17,853 nt of DNA, taken from positions 1 through 17,853 of the forward strand of contig CAUZDT010000023.1 in NCBI GenBank assembly GCA_963578705.1. The letters run 5' to 3'. The DNA is from UBA8886 sp963578705. GTDB taxonomy: Archaea; Thermoplasmatota; Poseidoniia; MGIII; CG-Epi1. Both the position numbers and the translations under genes were made by a program. Every line of letters starts with the position of its first letter. The stretch's first letter is position 1. Under the pieces are notes generated by a model that was given only the letters and a program-made list of their open reading frames with translations, did not search any database and had not been told where the DNA came from. Positions 14,933 to 17,853 of this stretch are shown here, in pieces.

Positions 14933-15496
14933 CTAATCGCGCGCTACGCCCAGCGCGACCGCCAGGTCTCCGTTCCAGCCGAAATCAACCGCACGTAATT
15001 CTCCGGGTGACCGGAAACGCAGATTGGACCACCATTCCGGCACCTCTCGCGGCCCTTCCGCCGCAACCTTGTAGCTGAAGGTCAGGTCCCAGTGGAGTGA
15101 ACCGGGATACCAGTCGCTATTGGCCTGCCATGAATCTATACGTGGATTCCCGGCCTCGTAGTCGGTGATAGTGAGCTGGTCATGCATAATCCGTTCAAGT
15201 GCGGAGCCGGGGTGCTCGCCCTCTCGCAGGTAGGTGCAGGGCAGCATCGTCTGGTCCTGGAACGCTTCACGCTCTTTGGGAGAGTAGCCATTCCAGCCAC
15301 CCATCCAGCGGCTGGCCCAGAATTCGAACTGCCGCGGTTTCCCCACCAGCACCCCACCAGAGCCGTGCACGACCGCGAAGACGCTGATGCACATTCCGGC
15401 CGAAGGCGAGTCCAGGTAGTGGTCGGATGGGCCGTAGCGCGCAAATCGCGTCACTGCCGCTGGCCTTGGTGAGGCGCCCTCGCCTGATTCCGCCAT
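14933..15496 (-). CDS. Nudix-like protein with degenerate Nudix box
   Basis: 187 residues from ATG 15496, chosen because a TATA box lies about 23 nt upstream; the longer frame to 15658 has a low-complexity extension and overlaps that promoter. ISVFAVVHGSGGVLVGKPRQ is a typical first Nudix strand pair. LREGEHPGSALERIMHDQLTI sits where the Nudix box (G-x5-E-x7-RE-x-EE-x-G) should be, but the REUxEE glutamates that bind metal are mostly replaced (ERIMHDQL). WDLTFSYKV matches a later Nudix strand. So it may bind a nucleotide or be inactive. It is Trp-rich (for example WASRWMGGWNGY). The stop is TAG at 14933-14935. The fold assignment is from pattern only. Confidence 0.6.
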   Translation of the reverse strand: MAESGEGASPRPAAVTRFARYGPSDHYLDSPSAGMCISVFAVVHGSGGVLVGKPRQFEFWASRWMGGWNGYSPKEREAFQDQTMLPCTYLREGEHPGSALERIMHDQLTITDYEAGNPRIDSWQANSDWYPGSLHWDLTFSYKVAAEGPREVPEWWSNLRFRSPGELRAVDFGWNGDLAVALGVARD

Positions 15497-15515
15497 GATG
15501 TGTGAACGGTCGCCG

Positions 15516-15522
15516 GTTATAG
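15516..15522 (-). promoter_or_regulatory. TATA box of the Nudix-like gene
   Basis: CTATAAC on the - strand, about 23 nt before the ATG at 15496, consistent with a leaderless start. A further TTAAG lies just upstream and could contribute. Confidence 0.5.
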
Positions 15523-15559
15523 CCTTAATCAAAGTCCAGCTGCACCTTGCCGATGTTCT

Positions 15560-15652
15560 GGCGGCGGTGGATTCCTCCCCGCGCCGTCGCTGGCCGCTTC
15601 GGTCGCCGCCGTGGCCGTCATTGCGCTGCGCCGCCGCCCGAGAAAACCCTAA
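15560..15652 (+). pseudogene. Orphan C-terminal anchor tail of a lost surface protein
   Basis: A frame ending at TAA 15650-15652 reads GGGGFLPAPSLAASVAAVAV, then IALRRRPRKP. A Gly linker, a Pro-rich LPAP motif, a hydrophobic helix and a basic end is the layout of archaeosortase-type sorting tails. The frame is open only back to a TGA near 15504 and has no start codon or body, so it looks like the 3' end of a gene whose remainder is gone. The stop overlaps repeat copy B and the promoter of the esterase gene. Confidence 0.5.
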
Positions 15653-15661
15653 ACCCACCCG
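15637..15661 (+). repeat. Direct repeat copy B (partner at 13612-13635)
   Basis: 25 nt matching copy A with one extra A. It covers the end of the orphan anchor tail and supplies the TATA-like CCTAAAC about 25 nt before the esterase start. Confidence 0.8.
15648..15654 (+). promoter_or_regulatory. TATA-like element of the esterase gene
   Basis: CCTAAAC within repeat copy B, centred 25 nt before ATG 15676. It is G/C-richer than other boxes here, so the call rests on spacing. Confidence 0.35.
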
Positions 15662-15675
15662 GCGCTACAACCCCG

Positions 15676-17853
15676 ATGCGCTCACGGCCGTTCCTGCTGC
15701 TGATTGCCCTCGCCCTGATGCTCGCGACCTCGATGTTGCCAGTGTTCTCACCGTCCGGGTTCGCCTCAGCTGAGGATAATAGTGAGAACGGCTATACGTC
15801 TGACCATACCGTGGTCGAAATCGGGCCGGATGAGAGGACTGCTGAACTCAGGCTCCCCGGCGGTTACGACGGCACCAAGAAGCTGCCCCTGGTCGTGGCC
15901 CTGCACGGATACAGCAGTGACGGCCCCGGAGTCGCGTGGTATCTCGAGCTGTACGACAGCGTCCACGAAAATGGACACATACTGCTGCTTCCAAATGGCG
16001 CTTGGGATGCAACTCTGTTACGATACTGGAATGCGACCGAGGCCTGCTGCAATTTCTATGCCGAAGGACCTGACGACGTCGAGTGGCTGACCAGCCTCAT
16101 CGATGAAGCGATTGAGCAGCACGGCGCGGATCCGGACAAGGTCCTGCTGATTGGCCATTCCAACGGCGGCTTCATGTCCCATCGCATGGCCTGCGAGCGC
16201 GGCGACCGAATCCATACAATCATCTCGCTGGCCGGAGCCACCTACGATGACTTCGAGGACTGCGCAGTGACCGGTTACCCGAACATCCTGAACGTCCATG
16301 GCACCTCTGACAACATCATATATTTCGATGGGGGTGAAATATCCAGTGAGAGTTATCCCTCTGCATCTCAGACCACGGCGTCGTGGGCTGTACGTTCAGG
16401 TTGCGATGAAGAGGCGACATATCTGGGAAATTTGGACCTCATCTGGGACAGTGACTACTACGAGACGACGGACCTGGAACACCTGAACTGCGCCGCAGGG
16501 AATCACGTTGCCCTGTGGAAGATTGACGGTGGCAGTCACTCACCCTCGTTCCCGGATGGTTCGCTCATTAATGCCGCTTTCTCATGGGCGATGGAAGACA
16601 AGAAATGGTTCGCCTCGCACAGTTTCAACGAGTTCGACACTGATGGGGATGGCCTCGGTGACACCATGGCCATCACGTATGACGTGGACTCCGACGACAG
16701 CGAGATCGTGGCCGTGGTCATCAGCATCCACGACCAGCTGACTGGTGACTGGTTTGATACAGCACCAAGAGTCTTCTGGGTCAGCGGCGACGAGCATGAC
16801 CCGCATACTGAATTCCTCACTGCTGAGATGAATGGAATCTACGATTTCTACGTCAGCCTGTATGATTACAAGGAAGGGGAGGTTCAGGAGCGTCGAATCC
16901 CTCATTACTCCTCGATGGCCCTCCAGACCTTTGAATATCTGGACAATGTTGGTGCCGCAGCCTCTGACACCGACCCCACCATCATCGAGATCAATGGCGA
17001 CTGGGAGTTCTCACCTGACCCGTCCTACGTGCTCCGGGGCGAATCGGTTGTGTGGCTGCACAACGCCAACGACATCCACACCGTGACCAGCGATGATGGC
17101 CTCTTTGATTCCGGCGGGATGGACAACGGTGATGCTTTCAGCCACACCTTCGACTCGCTGGGCACCTACAGCTACTCATGCTCCGACCATCCCGGGATGA
17201 ACGGGACAATCGTCGTCCTGGACCCAGGTTTCACCTTCAGGCCACTCATGACTAACTGGATCCTGCAGGAGGGGGACTTCCTCGAGTATGACCCCGGCAA
17301 TATCATGGATGGGGTGCTGAAGGAACTCAACATGCAGGACATGGAGGTTCTCCACCTGACCCCTATCCGGCTGGAGGCTCTGGCCGATACTGGCCCTGGT
17401 TCACCGACCGGGGAGACTTGCCCGGACTTTGGCGGGCAGTGCCACGTCATCCAGTATAGTATAGAATTCGGGGCGAGAGGAGTTAATGACAACGCGGAAG
17501 AAGATTACAAGGAACTATCACAGCAATACGAAGTCACCGTATACATCTCCGCGCCATACAATGGATACCTGTCGACGCATGAAGTAGGCTATCATTACTC
17601 TTCCGAGGGCACTGCATCCGGTGAGGACAAACGTAGCTGGAGATGGATGAACGAAACGACGCGAACTGGCACGTCAGGTGCGGGTAATCCAGCGACCGGC
17701 GGCGTTCCCCTCGAGGTCAGCCTTGGTGATAACTGGACCGTGTTCAGGAGTGAGGAGACCCTCAGCAGGTCAGAAGAGGGATGCGACCAGGAGGTCAACA
17801 GTGGTGTGGTGATGCATTCTGAGTGCGGGCCCTGGGCACTTACGGAGGATGAC
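15676..17853 (+). CDS. Secreted PHB-depolymerase-like esterase fused to a type-1 copper domain, 3' end cut by window
   Basis: The frame is open from ATG 15676 to the last base (726 codons), so the C-terminus is missing. A signal peptide (about 1-32, ending GFASA) is followed by an alpha/beta hydrolase of the LpqC/polyhydroxybutyrate depolymerase type: oxyanion loop LHGYSSDG (76-83), nucleophile Ser162 in GHSNGG, Asp212 in VHGTSDN and His288 in DGGSHSPSFP. DTDGDGLGD (about 322-330) is a calcium-type loop opening a beta-rich linker. A cupredoxin domain (about 435-515) has copper ligands His468 (DIHTVTS), Cys502, His505 and Met508 in CSDHPGM. A further domain (about 520-726) is unassigned. It should act outside the cell on ester polymers or small esters; what the copper centre adds is unknown. 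Codon use is less G/C-rich than in the core genes. Confidence 0.88.
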   Translation, partial: MRSRPFLLLIALALMLATSMLPVFSPSGFASAEDNSENGYTSDHTVVEIGPDERTAELRLPGGYDGTKKLPLVVALHGYSSDGPGVAWYLELYDSVHENGHILLLPNGAWDATLLRYWNATEACCNFYAEGPDDVEWLTSLIDEAIEQHGADPDKVLLIGHSNGGFMSHRMACERGDRIHTIISLAGATYDDFEDCAVTGYPNILNVHGTSDNIIYFDGGEISSESYPSASQTTASWAVRSGCDEEATYLGNLDLIWDSDYYETTDLEHLNCAAGNHVALWKIDGGSHSPSFPDGSLINAAFSWAMEDKKWFASHSFNEFDTDGDGLGDTMAITYDVDSDDSEIVAVVISIHDQLTGDWFDTAPRVFWVSGDEHDPHTEFLTAEMNGIYDFYVSLYDYKEGEVQERRIPHYSSMALQTFEYLDNVGAAASDTDPTIIEINGDWEFSPDPSYVLRGESVVWLHNANDIHTVTSDDGLFDSGGMDNGDAFSHTFDSLGTYSYSCSDHPGMNGTIVVLDPGFTFRPLMTNWILQEGDFLEYDPGNIMDGVLKELNMQDMEVLHLTPIRLEALADTGPGSPTGETCPDFGGQCHVIQYSIEFGARGVNDNAEEDYKELSQQYEVTVYISAPYNGYLSTHEVGYHYSSEGTASGEDKRSWRWMNETTRTGTSGAGNPATGGVPLEVSLGDNWTVFRSEETLSRSEEGCDQEVNSGVVMHSECGPWALTEDD

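Overview
The window reads as chromosomal DNA of an archaeon. The evidence is a eukaryote/archaea-type ribosomal protein S17e, a geranylgeranyl-reductase-family flavoprotein, a two-subunit PyrD/PyrK dihydroorotate dehydrogenase, and TATA-like boxes about 25 nt upstream of start codons that mostly have no leader. High GC, large secreted proteins with CARDB/PKD modules and an LPXP-helix-RRR type C-terminal tail resemble marine Thermoplasmatota (Poseidoniales/Marine Group II-like). That placement is an inference from style, not from a marker phylogeny.

Layout. (1) 1-4457: two surface proteins on the + strand. The first is the 3' part of a membrane-anchored CARDB-like protein. The second is a 1077-residue subtilisin-like protease with CARDB and PKD repeats, one membrane helix and a cytoplasmic zinc ribbon. 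(2) 4517-6249: pyrD-pyrK operon (pyrimidine synthesis). (3) 6246-8008, - strand: ABC ATPase and ABC-2 permease, convergent with pyrK and sharing a CTAG stop with it. (4) 8033-8209 (-) and 8259-10078 (+): an unlisted 58-residue membrane protein and a glycosyltransferase-MFS pair, fired divergently from what looks like one shared, centrally placed TATA box. (5) 10083-12687, - strand: rps17e, geranylgeranyl reductase and a membrane-anchored secreted protein. (6) 12763-13473, + strand: PRC-barrel protein, truncated GNAT acetyltransferase, tRNA-Pro(UGG). (7) 13474-15660: a lower-GC accessory stretch bracketed by a 24/25-nt direct repeat. It holds a broken acidic membrane mini-gene, an unusual secreted Trp/Asp/Lys-rich protein with LTxEEW repeats, a Nudix-like protein with a degenerate box, and an orphan C-terminal anchor tail. 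(8) 15676 to the right edge: a large secreted esterase (PHB-depolymerase-like) fused to a type-1 copper (cupredoxin) domain, open at the window end.

How it fits together. Regions 2-6 are compact core genes with overlapping stops and starts. Regions 1 and 8 encode extracellular polymer degradation (protease, esterase), fitting a heterotroph that feeds on protein and other polymers. The strongest candidates for undescribed biology are the esterase-cupredoxin fusion, the LTxEEW secreted protein, the symmetric shared promoter with its small membrane protein, and the repeat-bracketed accessory stretch beside tRNA-Pro. I see no CRISPR array, transposase, integrase or defence operon.
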